Below are positions 16,920 through 26,234 of a stretch of DNA of 55,876 nt, piece by piece; position 1 is the stretch's first letter; each line of letters starts with the position of its first letter. This DNA is from Streptomyces mangrovisoli (GTDB lineage Bacteria; Actinomycetota; Actinomycetes; Streptomycetales; Streptomycetaceae). The position numbers and the translations under genes are program-made. The notes below the pieces were generated by a model that was given only the letters and a program-made list of their open reading frames with translations, was not told where the DNA came from and ran no database searches. The stretch covers positions 1 to 55,876 of the forward strand of contig NZ_LAVA02000041.1 in assembly GCF_000974985.2 (NCBI RefSeq), given 5' to 3'.

Positions 16920-17726
16920 TCAGAGCCCGAGCAACTGGGCCGTCACCGCCGCCAGCCGCTTGCGGGTCTCCGGGTCGTACGTCCCCTCGTGCGCCCGGGA
17001 CGGCTCGGTGCCGTCGAAGAAGCGGCCGGTGCCGAGGTCCTCGGTGGCCAGCGCCAGCACGCCCGGCGCCCCGTCGGCGACCGTGTGCCAGGGGCTGATC
17101 CCGCCCTCTTGGACCATCGCGGTGTCCATGTACGTCGCCGGGTGCAGCACGTTCACCGCCACCCCGGTCCCCGCGAGCTCCTCGGCCAGCGTGAAGGTGG
17201 CCGCGGCGAGCGCGAACTTGCTGCGGCAGTAGGCGGAGACCCCGTTGTAGCCGCGGGCCAGTTCGGGATCGGAGAAGTCGAGGGGCTCCTGCCCGACCGA
17301 GCCGACGTTCACGATCCGGGACGGCGCGTTCGCGCGCAGCAGCGGCAGCAGTTCGCGGGTCAGCAGCACCGGCGCCAGATAGTTCACGGCGAGCCGCAGC
17401 TCGTGGCCGTCGACGCTGAGCTCGCGGCCCGCGCCGGGCGGCCCCGATCCCACCCCCGCGTTGTTGACCAGCACGTCCAGACCCGGGTGCGCCTCGCCGA
17501 CCCGGGTGGCGAGGTCGCGCACCTGGGCCAGGGAGGCGAGGTCGGCGACCAGGCCGTGGGCCTGGCCGCCGTGCTCGGCGCCCAGCGCGGACAGCTCGGC
17601 GGCCAGCCGCTCGGTGCGGTCCGGGTCGCGGCCGTGCGCGAGCACGGTGTGCCCGGAGCGGACCAGCTCGAAGGCGAGGTACCGGCCGAGACCGGAGGTG
17701 GCGCCGGTGATCAGGAGGGTGGACAT
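16920..17726 (-). CDS. Short-chain dehydrogenase/reductase
   Basis: This 268-residue NAD(P)-dependent oxidoreductase has a Rossmann motif T-G-A-T-S-G-L-G (7-14), the N-N-A-G stretch (88-91), a catalytic Ser143 in V-G-S-V and Y166-x3-K170 (Y-C-R-S-K). The order and spacing are those of classical/intermediate SDRs related to retinol dehydrogenase/WWOX-like proteins. The substrate cannot be inferred. It is on the same strand as, and 64 bases downstream of, the pca operon. It could be read through from it but is not a known pca gene. Confidence 0.9.
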   Translation of the reverse strand: MSTLLITGATSGLGRYLAFELVRSGHTVLAHGRDPDRTERLAAELSALGAEHGGQAHGLVADLASLAQVRDLATRVGEAHPGLDVLVNNAGVGSGPPGAGRELSVDGHELRLAVNYLAPVLLTRELLPLLRANAPSRIVNVGSVGQEPLDFSDPELARGYNGVSAYCRSKFALAAATFTLAEELAGTGVAVNVLHPATYMDTAMVQEGGISPWHTVADGAPGVLALATEDLGTGRFFDGTEPSRAHEGTYDPETRKRLAAVTAQLLGL

Positions 17727-17790
17727 GCCTCCACCGTAGGCACGCGGGGCGGCCGGCTGCGAGATGCCGCTGAGACTACGACCACCAGGG

Positions 17791-18924
17791 TCACCCTTCC
17801 CGAGCGCCGTCCTCCTCCTCCGCGAGCACCCGCTGCGCCGTCGCGAACGCCGAGTTGGCCGCCGGCACCCCGCAGTACACCGCGGCCTGCAGCAGTACGG
17901 CTCCGATCTCCTCCGGCGTCAGCCCGTTGCGGCGCGCCGCCCGCACATGCATGGCCAGCTCGTCGTAGTGCCCGTGGGCGACCAGCGCGGTCAGTGTGAT
18001 CATGCTGCGCTCGCGGCGGCTGAGCGTCGGATCGGTCCAGATCTCCCCCCACGCGTAGCGCGAGATGAAGTCCTGGAAGCGCGCCGTGAACGGGGTCTGC
18101 CGGGCCTGCGCCCGGTCCACGTGGGCGTCGCCGAGCACCTCGCGCCGCACCGCCATGCCGCGCCGGGCGCCCTGGCCGAAGTGCGCGCGCAGCGCGGTCA
18201 GTACGGCCTCGGGGCACTGCGCGGGCGCGAGGTGCGAGGCGCCCGGGATCTCCACGAGCGCGGCGCCCGGCACCGCGTCCGCGATCTCCCGCAGATGGGC
18301 GGGCGGGGTCGCCGGGTCCTGACGGCCCGCGATCAGCAGGGTCGGCGCGCCGATCTCGCCGAGCCGCTCCCGCAGGTCGAACGCGGCCAGCGCGTCGCAG
18401 CAGGCCGCGTACGCCGCCGGATCGGCCTCCGCGTGGTCCCGGATCAACCGCTCCACGGTGAAGTCCCCGGCGAACCAGCGGGCGTTCGCGCTCGGGAGCA
18501 GCCACTCCAGGCCGTCCCGCCGTACCCGTTCGGCCCGCTCCCGCCACGGCTCGGCGCCGCCGAAGTGTGCGGAGGAGCAGATCACGGCGAGGGAGGAGAC
18601 GCGCTCCGGGTGGCGTACGGCGAGGTCGAGCCCGACCGCGCCGCCGAGCGACACCCCGGCGTAGGCGAACCGGTCGACGCCGAGCGCGTCGGCGAGGGCG
18701 ATCACCTGGTCGGCGAGGTCACTCACGCTCGCGCCTGGGGAGATCAGGGCGGCGGGGGAGCCGCCGTGGCCGGGCAGGTCCCAGCGCACCACCCGGTGGC
18801 CGACGGACAGTTCGGGGGCGACCTGGTCCCACAGGGCGTACGACGTGCCGAGCGAGGGCCCGAGCAGCAGCGGCGGCGCGGACGCGGGGCCCTCGGCCAG
18901 GTGGTTGAGCAGTTTCTCGGTCAA
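17791..18924 (-). CDS. pcaL: PcaL: 3-oxoadipate enol-lactonase / 4-carboxymuconolactone decarboxylase fusion
   Basis: The gene catalyses two consecutive steps of protocatechuate breakdown in one 377-residue chain. Residues ~1-245 are an alpha/beta-hydrolase with nucleophile Ser92 in G-V-S-L-G-G (enol-lactone hydrolase, PcaD part). Residues ~255-370 are the carboxymuconolactone decarboxylase domain (PcaC part: 'SRRERSMITLTALVAHGHYDELAMHVRAA'). Such fusions are typical of actinomycetes. The start is taken as TTG 18924, which overlaps the pcaB stop as TTGA (18921-18924); no ATG or GTG fits the start of the hydrolase domain. It is the last gene of the pcaIJFHGBL operon. Confidence 0.95.
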   Translation of the reverse strand: MTEKLLNHLAEGPASAPPLLLGPSLGTSYALWDQVAPELSVGHRVVRWDLPGHGGSPAALISPGASVSDLADQVIALADALGVDRFAYAGVSLGGAVGLDLAVRHPERVSSLAVICSSAHFGGAEPWRERAERVRRDGLEWLLPSANARWFAGDFTVERLIRDHAEADPAAYAACCDALAAFDLRERLGEIGAPTLLIAGRQDPATPPAHLREIADAVPGAALVEIPGASHLAPAQCPEAVLTALRAHFGQGARRGMAVRREVLGDAHVDRAQARQTPFTARFQDFISRYAWGEIWTDPTLSRRERSMITLTALVAHGHYDELAMHVRAARRNGLTPEEIGAVLLQAAVYCGVPAANSAFATAQRVLAEEEDGAREG

Positions 18925-20252
18925 CGTCGCTCCAGCGCACGGTCGGTGAGGGGGCCAGCGAAGCCGGTGTAGCGGGCGGGGTCGGTCAACTCGCCGAGGT
19001 CGACGTCCTTCAACTCCGGTTCCTCGGACAGAAGTTCCGCGAGGGAGCGGTCCTCGGTCCAGGTGCGCCGGGCGGTCTCGGTGAGCAGCTCCTTCGCGCG
19101 GGCCCGGCCGAGCCGCGCCGCCAGCACGGCGGACAGCCGCTCGGAGACGATCAACCCGTGGGTGAGGCCGAGGTGTTCGCGCATGACCTCGGGGCGCACC
19201 CGCAGGCCCTCGGCGAGTTCGGCGGTGCTGCGGGCGGCCCCGCCGACCAGCCGCAGCAGGTCCCGCAGGGGCTCCCACTCGGCGTGCCAGGCCCCGGCCG
19301 GGCGTTCGTCCTCGGCCGCCATCGAGCCGTACAGCGTGGCGGCGAGCTGCGGCGCGCGCCGGGCCGCCGCGGCGACCAGCGTGGCGCGCACGGGGTTCGC
19401 CTTGTGCGGCATGGCGGACGATCCGCCGCCGCTGCCCTCCAGCACCTCGCCGATCTCGGTGCGGGTCAGGACCAGCACATCGGCGGCGATCTTGCCGAGG
19501 GCGCCCGCGGTGAAGGCGAGGCAGCCGGCCAGGTCCGCGACCGGGGTGCGCAGCGTGTGCCAGGGCAGCACCGGTGCCCGCAGCCCGAGTTCACCGGCGT
19601 ACGCGGCCGTGAGGGCGGCCGGGTCGGTGCAGCCGTACGCCTCGAAGGCCGCGAGGGTGCCCGCCGCGCCGCCGAGCTGGACCGGCAGCCCCGCGCGCAC
19701 GGCCGCCGTACGGTCGCGCGCGTCGAGCACGAGCGAGCGCCACCCGGCGGCCTTCAGGCCGAACGTGGTCGGTACGGCGTGCTGGGTGAGGGTCCGCCCC
19801 GGCAGCACGGTGTCGCGGTGCCCCGCGGCGAGCCGCCCGAGCGCCGCCTGCACGCGTTCCAGGTCGGCGAGGAGCGGGTCCAGGACGCGGGCCGCGACGA
19901 GCATCGCCGCGGTGTCCATGATGTCCTGGCTGGTCGCGCCCCGGTGCACGTACGGCCCGTGCTCCGTGCCGACCGCGTCCGTGAGGTCGGCGACCAGCGG
20001 GATGACCGGGTTGCCGCCGCCCCGGGCGCGCTCCGCGAGGGAGCGCGCGTCGAAGCGGGCGGCGTCGCAGGCCCCGGTCACCGCGGCCGCCGCCCCGGCC
20101 GGGGCGAGTCCCTGTGCGGCCTGGGCGCGGGTGAGCGCCGCCTCCGCGTCGAGCAGCGCCTGGAGGTGGGCGGTGTCGGAGGTGGCGTGCCCGGCCGGCG
20201 AGCCCGCCCAGCCGGGGGCGAGCAGGCCGGTGCCGTCGTCGGCAGAGGTCAT
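18921..20252 (-). CDS. pcaB: PcaB: 3-carboxy-cis,cis-muconate cycloisomerase
   Basis: This 443-residue member of the fumarase/aspartase superfamily lactonises 3-carboxy-cis,cis-muconate to 4-carboxymuconolactone. The superfamily signature G-S-S-A-M-P-H-K-A-N-P is at residues 277-287, and the H-R-G-A-T-S-Q-D motif (103-110) also fits. It overlaps pcaG by ATGA (20249-20252) and pcaL by TTGA. Length is normal for the family. Confidence 0.95.
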   Translation of the reverse strand: MTSADDGTGLLAPGWAGSPAGHATSDTAHLQALLDAEAALTRAQAAQGLAPAGAAAAVTGACDAARFDARSLAERARGGGNPVIPLVADLTDAVGTEHGPYVHRGATSQDIMDTAAMLVAARVLDPLLADLERVQAALGRLAAGHRDTVLPGRTLTQHAVPTTFGLKAAGWRSLVLDARDRTAAVRAGLPVQLGGAAGTLAAFEAYGCTDPAALTAAYAGELGLRAPVLPWHTLRTPVADLAGCLAFTAGALGKIAADVLVLTRTEIGEVLEGSGGGSSAMPHKANPVRATLVAAAARRAPQLAATLYGSMAAEDERPAGAWHAEWEPLRDLLRLVGGAARSTAELAEGLRVRPEVMREHLGLTHGLIVSERLSAVLAARLGRARAKELLTETARRTWTEDRSLAELLSEEPELKDVDLGELTDPARYTGFAGPLTDRALERR

Positions 20253-20854
20253 GTGAACTCCAGGAAGACCGTCTCGCCCTCGCCCTGAAGGCGGATGTCG
20301 AAACGGTAGGTGCCCGCGGTCTCCTCGCGGGCGACCAGCGTCTCGCGCCGCGCGTCGTCGAGTCCGGCGAGCAGCGGGTCGGCGGCCAGCGCCGCCGGGT
20401 CGCCCGGCAGGTAGACCCGGGTGAACAGGTGCATCAGCAGGCCGCGCGCGAACACGCACACGCTGAGGTACGGCGCGCTGTCGCCGCGGGCGCCGGGCCG
20501 CAGGGTGCGGGCGTACCAGTGTCCGTCGGCGTCGGTCTGGATGCGGCCCCAGCCGGTGAACTCCACGCCGTTGCGGCCGACGTAGCCGCCGCTCGCCGGG
20601 TCGCGGCGGATCGAGCCGTCGACCGCGGGCACGTTGCCCTCGGGGTCGGCGCCCCACACCTCGACGAGGGCGTCCGGCAGCCCGACCCCCTCGCCGTCGT
20701 ACACGTACCCGTGCACGGTGATCGTGTCCGGGTGGCCGAGCGGGGCTATGTCCTCGCCGCCGCGGAAGGGCAGCGCGTAGCCGTAGAAGGGGCCGACCGT
20801 GTGCGAGGGGGTGGGCAGCACGCTCTCCGGCCGGCTGGTGTCGATCTTCGTCAT
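20249..20854 (-). CDS. pcaG: PcaG: protocatechuate 3,4-dioxygenase alpha subunit
   Basis: This 201-residue intradiol dioxygenase alpha subunit begins P-T-P-S-H-T-V-G-P-F-Y-G and carries V-E-V-W-G-A-D-P-E-G and F-T-G-W-G-R blocks. As is normal for the alpha chain, the iron-ligand histidine motif of the beta subunit is absent (S-V-C-V-F-A-R-G replaces H-I-H). It pairs with PcaH to form the ring-cleaving enzyme. It lies 6 bases after pcaH and overlaps pcaB by ATGA. Confidence 0.95.
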   Translation of the reverse strand: MTKIDTSRPESVLPTPSHTVGPFYGYALPFRGGEDIAPLGHPDTITVHGYVYDGEGVGLPDALVEVWGADPEGNVPAVDGSIRRDPASGGYVGRNGVEFTGWGRIQTDADGHWYARTLRPGARGDSAPYLSVCVFARGLLMHLFTRVYLPGDPAALAADPLLAGLDDARRETLVAREETAGTYRFDIRLQGEGETVFLEFT

Positions 20855-20860
20855 GGCGGG

Positions 20861-21634
20861 TCAGCGTCCTTCTTCGATCCAGGTGGCGGCCGGGCCGTCC
20901 AGCACGATGTCCCAGTGGTAGCCGAGCGAGAACTCCGGCACGGACAGGTTGTGGTCGTACGTCGCGATCAGCCGCTGCCGCGCCGCGTCGTCCGTCACCG
21001 ACTGGAGGATCGGGTCGTAGGGGAACAGCGGGTCGTTCGGGAAGTACATCTGCGTCACGAGCCGCTGGGTGAACGCCGAGCCGAACAGGGAGAAGTGGAT
21101 GTGCGCGGGGCGCCAGGCGTTGTCGTGGTTGCGCCACGGGTAGGGGCCCGGCTGGATGGTGGTGAAGCGGTAGGTACCGTCGGCGCCGGTCAACGTGCGT
21201 CCGAAACCGGTGAAGTTGGGGTCCAGCGGGGCGTCGTGCTGCTCGCGCTGATGGGCGTAGCGGCCGGCCGAGTTGGCCTGCCAGATCTCTATCAGCTGGC
21301 CCCGGACGGGCCGGCCGTCGCGGTCCAGGAGCCGGCCCGAGACGGTGATCCGCTCGCCGACCGGCTCGCCGCGGTGGTGCCGGGTGAGGTCGTTGTCGAT
21401 CTCGGTGACGTCGCGGTGGCCGAAGGCGGGGGAGTGCAGCTCCACCAGTTCCGGGTCCCGGCTCGCGTCGACGACGACCGGCGGCTGCTTCGGATGGCGC
21501 AGGACCGAGGAGCGGTAGGGGGCGTAGCCGCGCCGCGGGTGGTGCTCCACGGGCGCCCCGTCGGCGACCCGCTTCTCGTAGGCGGCGTGCTCGGCCGCGA
21601 TCTCCTGGTCGATGTCGTGCTGCGTGAGGGTCAT
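20861..21634 (-). CDS. pcaH: PcaH: protocatechuate 3,4-dioxygenase beta subunit
   Basis: This 257-residue subunit carries the non-haem Fe(III) site. The four expected ligands are in place with the right spacing: Tyr126 (A-G-R-Y-A-H), Tyr165 (P-G-P-Y-P-W), His178 and His180 (R-P-A-H-I-H-F). It opens the aromatic ring of protocatechuate between the hydroxyls to give 3-carboxy-cis,cis-muconate. It sits 7 bases after pcaF and 6 before pcaG. Confidence 0.96.
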   Translation of the reverse strand: MTLTQHDIDQEIAAEHAAYEKRVADGAPVEHHPRRGYAPYRSSVLRHPKQPPVVVDASRDPELVELHSPAFGHRDVTEIDNDLTRHHRGEPVGERITVSGRLLDRDGRPVRGQLIEIWQANSAGRYAHQREQHDAPLDPNFTGFGRTLTGADGTYRFTTIQPGPYPWRNHDNAWRPAHIHFSLFGSAFTQRLVTQMYFPNDPLFPYDPILQSVTDDAARQRLIATYDHNLSVPEFSLGYHWDIVLDGPAATWIEEGR

Positions 21635-21641
21635 CGATTTC

Positions 21642-22849
21642 CTACCGTTCGAGGACGAGGGCGAGGCCCTGGCCGACGCCGACGCACAGGGTGGCGACGC
21701 CCACGCCGCCGCCCCGGCGGGCGAGTTGGTGGGCGACGGTGCCCGCGAGCCGGGCTCCGGAGGCGCCGAGCGGATGTCCGAGCGCGATGGCGCCGCCCTG
21801 CGGGTTGAGCACCGCAGGGTCGAACTCGGGCCATTCGGCGAGGCAGCCGAGCACCTGCGCGGCGAACGCCTCGTTGAGTTCGAGGACGGAGAGGTCCTCG
21901 AAGGTCCGGCCCGCCCTCGCCAGCGCCCGTTCGACGGCCTCGACCGGGCCGAGCCCGAAGTAGTGCGGCTCGATCGCGGAGACGCCGGTCGCGGTGATCC
22001 GGGCGAGCGGTTCGCGGCCGACGGCGGCGAGCCCGGCCTCGTCGGTGAGCAGCAGGGCGGCGGCGCCGTCGTTGAGCGGCGAGGCGTTGCCCGCGGTCAC
22101 CGTGCCGCCGTCCGCGCGGAACGACGGCTGCAGGCGGGCCATCGCATCGAGGGAGGCGTCCTCCCGGACGCACTCGTCGGCGGCGAAGTCGACGGGGTCG
22201 CCCTTGCGCCGCGGGACCGGCACCGGCACGATCTCGGCGTCGAACAGGCCCTGTCGGCGGGCGCTCGCCGCTTTGCGGTGACTGTGCAGCGCGAACTCGT
22301 CCTGCCGTTCGCGGCTGATCTTGTGCTTGTCGGCGATGAGTTCGGCCGACTCGCCCAGCGGGATCGTCCACTGCGGGTCCATCCGCGGGTTCACCATGCG
22401 CCAGCCGAGCGTGGTCGAGTAGAGCTCGGTGTGCGCGGCGGGGAACGGCCGGTCCGACTTGGGCAGGACGTACGGCGCCCGGGTCATCGACTCGACACCG
22501 CCGGCCACCACCACGTCGGCGTCGCCGAGGGCGATGGCGCGGTAGCCCTGGATCACGGCCTCCAGGCCGGAGGCGCACAGCCGGTTGACGGTGGCGCCGG
22601 GCACGGTGACCGGCAGGCCCGCGAGCAGCACGGCCATGCGGGCCACGTCGCGGTTCTCCTCGCCGGCCCCGTTGGCGTTGCCGAGGTACACGTCGTCGAT
22701 CCGGGCCGGGTCCAACCCGGGGGTGCGGGCCAGGAGTTCGCGCAGGGCGTGGGCGGCGAGATCGTCCGGGCGCACGGTGGCGAGGCCGCCGTTGTACCGG
22801 GCGAAGGGGGTGCGCACGGCGTCGACGACGTAGACGTCCTTCACGTTCC

Positions 22850-22853
<4 letters not shown>
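21642..22853 (-). CDS. pcaF: PcaF: beta-ketoadipyl-CoA thiolase
   Basis: This 403-residue thiolase cleaves beta-ketoadipyl-CoA to succinyl-CoA and acetyl-CoA, the last step of the pathway. The acyl-accepting Cys93 is in N-R-L-C-A-S-G-L-E, the His motif is G-G-A-I-A-L-G-H-P-L-G-A-S-G, and the C-terminal L-C-V-G-V-G-Q-G carries the second catalytic Cys. The ATG at 22853 overlaps the pcaJ stop by ATGA. A longer open frame upstream belongs to the pcaJ antiframe. Confidence 0.95.
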
Positions 22854-23496
<643 letters not shown>

Positions 23497-23497
<1 letters not shown>

Positions 23498-24252
23498 CAG
23501 CCGCTCACCGTCCGCTTCTCGATCTTCTTGTCCGTCGCCTGCTCGGGAGTGAGGGCCACCACCCGCTGCACGAAGATGCCGGGCACGTGCACCGCGTCCG
23601 GGTCGATCGCGCCGGGCTCGACCAGCTCCTCGACCTCGGCGATCGTCACCCGCCCGGCCATCGCGGCCAGCGGGTTGAAGTTGCGGGCGGACTTGGCGAA
23701 CACGAGGTTGCCGTGCCGGTCGCCCCGGGCCGCCCGGACCAGCGCGAAGTCGGTGCGGATGCCGCGCTCCAGCACGTACTCGGTGCCGTCGAAGACCCGT
23801 ACCTCCTTGGCCGGGGACGCGAGCGCGACGCCGCCCTCGCCGTCGTAGCGCCAGGGCAGGCCGCCGTCGGCGACCTGGGTGCCGACGCCGGCCGGGGTGT
23901 AGAAGGCAGGGATGCCGGCGCCGCCGGCCCGCAGCCGTTCGGCGAGCGTGCCCTGCGGGATCAGCTCCACCTCCAGCTCGCCGGCCAGGTACTGGCGCGC
24001 GAACTCCTTGTTGGCGCCGATGTAGGAGCCCGTCACCCGGGCGATCCGTCCCGCCGCGAGCAGCACCGCGAGGCCCGACTCCATCGCCCCGCAGTTGTTG
24101 GACACCACCGACAGGCCGCTCGTGCCCCGCTCGTAGAGGGCCTGGATCAGGACGTTCGGCACGCCCGACAGGCCGAAGCCCCCCACCGCAAGCGACGCGC
24201 CCTCCGGCACATCGGCCACCGCCTCCTCGGCCGTGGCGACCACCTTGTCCAT
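23497..24252 (-). CDS. pcaI: PcaI: 3-oxoacid CoA-transferase subunit A
   Basis: This 251-residue alpha subunit of the beta-ketoadipate:succinyl-CoA transferase has the glycine-rich CoA-site motif V-G-G-F-G-L-S-G-V-P near residue 23. It is the promoter-proximal gene of pcaIJFHGBL and is transcribed away from the MarR regulator gene, the arrangement known for S. coelicolor. Confidence 0.95.
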
Positions 24253-24295
24253 CCCTGGAGCCCCCTCTCGTGCGGGTGCCCGGTCCTGGAATTAG

Positions 24296-24458
24296 TCAGG
24301 GCACTGAGTATTTCGGTGAGGTGTCCCTCACGCTGCCACCGGACGGCCGCACCGTCAAGACCTGCACCGATCGACGATCGATCGACGGATCCGCCCCGCA
24401 GACAGCCGCGGGTGCGCCGGGTATTGTTCAGTGCACCGACGATTTGCTACGGCACTGA
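24296..24458. promoter_or_regulatory. pcaI-pcaV intergenic operators
   Basis: TCAGGGCACTGA (24296-24307) is an imperfect palindrome near pcaI. TCAGTGC (24428-24434) and GCACTGA (24452-24458) form an inverted pair just before the regulator start. They share the half-site GCACTGA, so one dimeric regulator could silence both directions. A TATTGT hexamer (24422-24427) may be the pcaV -10. An alternating CGATCGA stretch (24369-24387) lies between them. Confidence 0.6.
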
Positions 24459-24475
24459 CGACGACGGGAGCGCAC

Positions 24476-24940
24476 ATGGGAGCGGTGGATCTGACCACCC
24501 ACCCCGGGCATCTGGCCCGGCGGCTCCAGCAGGCGCACTACCTGCTGTGGAACACCATGGTCTCCGAGGAGATCACCTCCCCCCAGTTCGCCGTGCTGAA
24601 CGCGCTCGTCGCCGAGCCGGGCCTCGACCAGCGGACCGTGGGCGACAGGGTCGGGCTCGACCGCTCGACCATCGCCGAGGTGATCAGCCGGCTCGGCCGC
24701 CGCGGGCTGCTGGACAAGGTCCGCGACCCGCAGGACGGCCGCCGCTTCCTGCTGCGGCTGACCGAGGACGGCCGGCGCGCGCACCGCAGGCTCACCGTGC
24801 GGACGGCCAGGATGAACCAGGTCTTCCTGGCCCCGCTGTCGGCCGCGGAGCAGGACGTCTTCTTCGACCTGATCCGGCGGGTGTCGGACGCGGCCGAGGG
24901 GCTCCGGAACCCGGGCGAACCCCTGGCCGCCAAGGGCTGA
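24476..24940 (+). CDS. pcaV: PcaV-like MarR-family regulator of the pca operon
   Basis: The ATG at 24476 follows GGGAG; the product has 154 residues, normal for MarR. The winged HTH spans ~51-100 (R-T-V-G-D-R-V-G-L-D-R-S-T-I-A-E-V-I-S-R-L, wing D-P-Q-D-G-R-R-F). Arg15 and His21, which I recall as ligand-site residues of S. coelicolor PcaV, are both present (H-L-A-R-R-L-Q-Q-A-H). It is divergent from pcaI across a 223-base gap with shared GCACTGA half-sites. The expected role is repression of pcaIJFHGBL and itself, relieved by protocatechuate. Confidence 0.9.
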   Translation: MGAVDLTTHPGHLARRLQQAHYLLWNTMVSEEITSPQFAVLNALVAEPGLDQRTVGDRVGLDRSTIAEVISRLGRRGLLDKVRDPQDGRRFLLRLTEDGRRAHRRLTVRTARMNQVFLAPLSAAEQDVFFDLIRRVSDAAEGLRNPGEPLAAKG

Positions 24941-24950
24941 CCCGCGCGGC

Positions 24951-25937
24951 TCAGGAAGCCTTCGCGAAGACCACCCACACCTGGCCCCGGGCGAAGTTCA
25001 CCGGTGTGCCGTCGGCCGCCGTGAACGTGGTCCCGCCGGCGGCCGACGGACGCGACCACGTGACGTCGTAGGCCTTGCCGTCGCGCAGCACCACCGCGCG
25101 CCCGGACCCCACGGTCTGCGTGTACGGCGTGGGGTTGCCCAGCACGTCGTGGTAGCGCGAGCTGTGCACCGGCACGTACTGCACGACGACGGTCGGCGGG
25201 GCGAGCTGCTCGCCGTCGGTCATGACGTCGGGCGTGCCGTCCATGGCGACCAGCCAGCCCTGCCGGCTCGCCGACCAGGTGAAGGAGAACCGGGCCGCCG
25301 GGAAGCGCACGGTGCGGGAGGTCTCGGGGGTGCCTCCGGCGGGCGCGGCGCCGTAGCGGAACCCGGTCGTCAGCGCGCCCGCGCCGGGCGCCGTGGGGAC
25401 CAGACGGTCGGGGTGCAGATAGAGGTTGTGCGGGGCGGCCCGCCCGGCGCCCCGGTAGTAGGCGCCGGAGGCGTGGCCCGGCGGCTCGGCGTCCAGCGGC
25501 GCCTTGTCGATGAGCGGCAGCAGCTTGCGCTGCGCGCCGGAGAACGCGAGCGTCGGCTCGTCGAACTGGCGCAGCAGCTCCAGATCGGACTCGCGCGCGC
25601 TGCGCACCGGCCCGACGGCCTTCGGCAGCCGCGTGGCGTACACCGCCATCAGCCGGCTGAGCCCGCCCTCGACCTGCTCCGCGTACACGATGTCGGCGGC
25701 GTCCAGACCCGTCTGGGGCCGGGCCGCGGCCACATTGTCGATCTTCACGGCGAGCAGGGGCCCGGCGCTCGCGCTGCTGCTCGGCTGCTCCGTCGGGGTC
25801 GGCGACTGGCTCCGCCGGTGGCCGCGGCCGTCGTCCTGCGCACCCTGATGCGTACAGCCCGTCGCCAGCGTCGTCGCGGTGGCCGCCAGCAGCGCCACCG
25901 TCACCGCGGCGCGTCTCGCCCGCGCCCTGCGTGTCAT
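24951..25937 (-). CDS. DUF3048 lipoprotein (YerB-like)
   Basis: This is a secreted, lipid-anchored protein of about 328 residues. After an Arg-rich n-region and hydrophobic core (A-V-T-V-A-L-L-A-A-T-A-T-T-L) comes the lipobox L-A-T-G-C. A Ser/Thr/Pro-rich linker leads to two DUF3048 halves ('AVKIDNVAAARPQTGLDAADIVYAEQVEGGLSRLMAVY', 'GPVRSARESDLELL', 'VVQYVPVHSSRYHDV'). Molecular function is unknown. The start is uncertain: ATG 25937 was used, and a GTG at 25952 in frame is possible. It converges with pcaV at a 10-base gap. Confidence 0.85.
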   Translation of the reverse strand: MTRRARARRAAVTVALLAATATTLATGCTHQGAQDDGRGHRRSQSPTPTEQPSSSASAGPLLAVKIDNVAAARPQTGLDAADIVYAEQVEGGLSRLMAVYATRLPKAVGPVRSARESDLELLRQFDEPTLAFSGAQRKLLPLIDKAPLDAEPPGHASGAYYRGAGRAAPHNLYLHPDRLVPTAPGAGALTTGFRYGAAPAGGTPETSRTVRFPAARFSFTWSASRQGWLVAMDGTPDVMTDGEQLAPPTVVVQYVPVHSSRYHDVLGNPTPYTQTVGSGRAVVLRDGKAYDVTWSRPSAAGGTTFTAADGTPVNFARGQVWVVFAKAS

Positions 25938-26165
25938 GCCCACCGTTGCCACCCCGTCTTTTAGTTGATTGTGCGTTTATCTGTTCGCGCATGGCCATAC
26001 CCGGTCGAACCCGATCGCGCGCGCCGGATGGGCCGATCGGCCCAGGGAAGGCCGCGCCGGGGGTGAGCGCGGCCGGTCGCGGGCGGCCGGGGGCGCGCCG
26101 GGAGGACGGACCGGGGACGAGCCGGGAGGGCGTTTCGGGTCCGGCCGGGGGCAGGGTTCGGGAAC

Positions 26166-26224
26166 CGGGCCGGGGCGAGGTTCGCACATCGGGCCGGGGC
26201 GAGGTCCGCGCACCGGGCCGGCCG
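26166..26224. repeat. 24-bp tandem repeat
   Basis: About 2.5 copies of a 24-bp unit beginning CGGGCCGGGGCGAGG lie just after the LigC-like gene's stop, in a 297-base gap otherwise without features. The function is unknown; the structure is G-rich and may come from slippage. Confidence 0.6.
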
Positions 26225-26234
26225 CTGCGGCCGG

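Noticed and set aside
14107..17232. Plus-strand open frame of 1,041 codons overlapping the LAL-like ATPase
   Set aside because: Its translation is Arg/Gly/Pro-rich with no motif, whereas the frame starting at 14015 contains intact Walker A and B.
16920..17726. SDR gene as a member of the pca pathway
   Set aside because: It is on the same strand but 64 bases past pcaL, and no step of the beta-ketoadipate pathway needs it.
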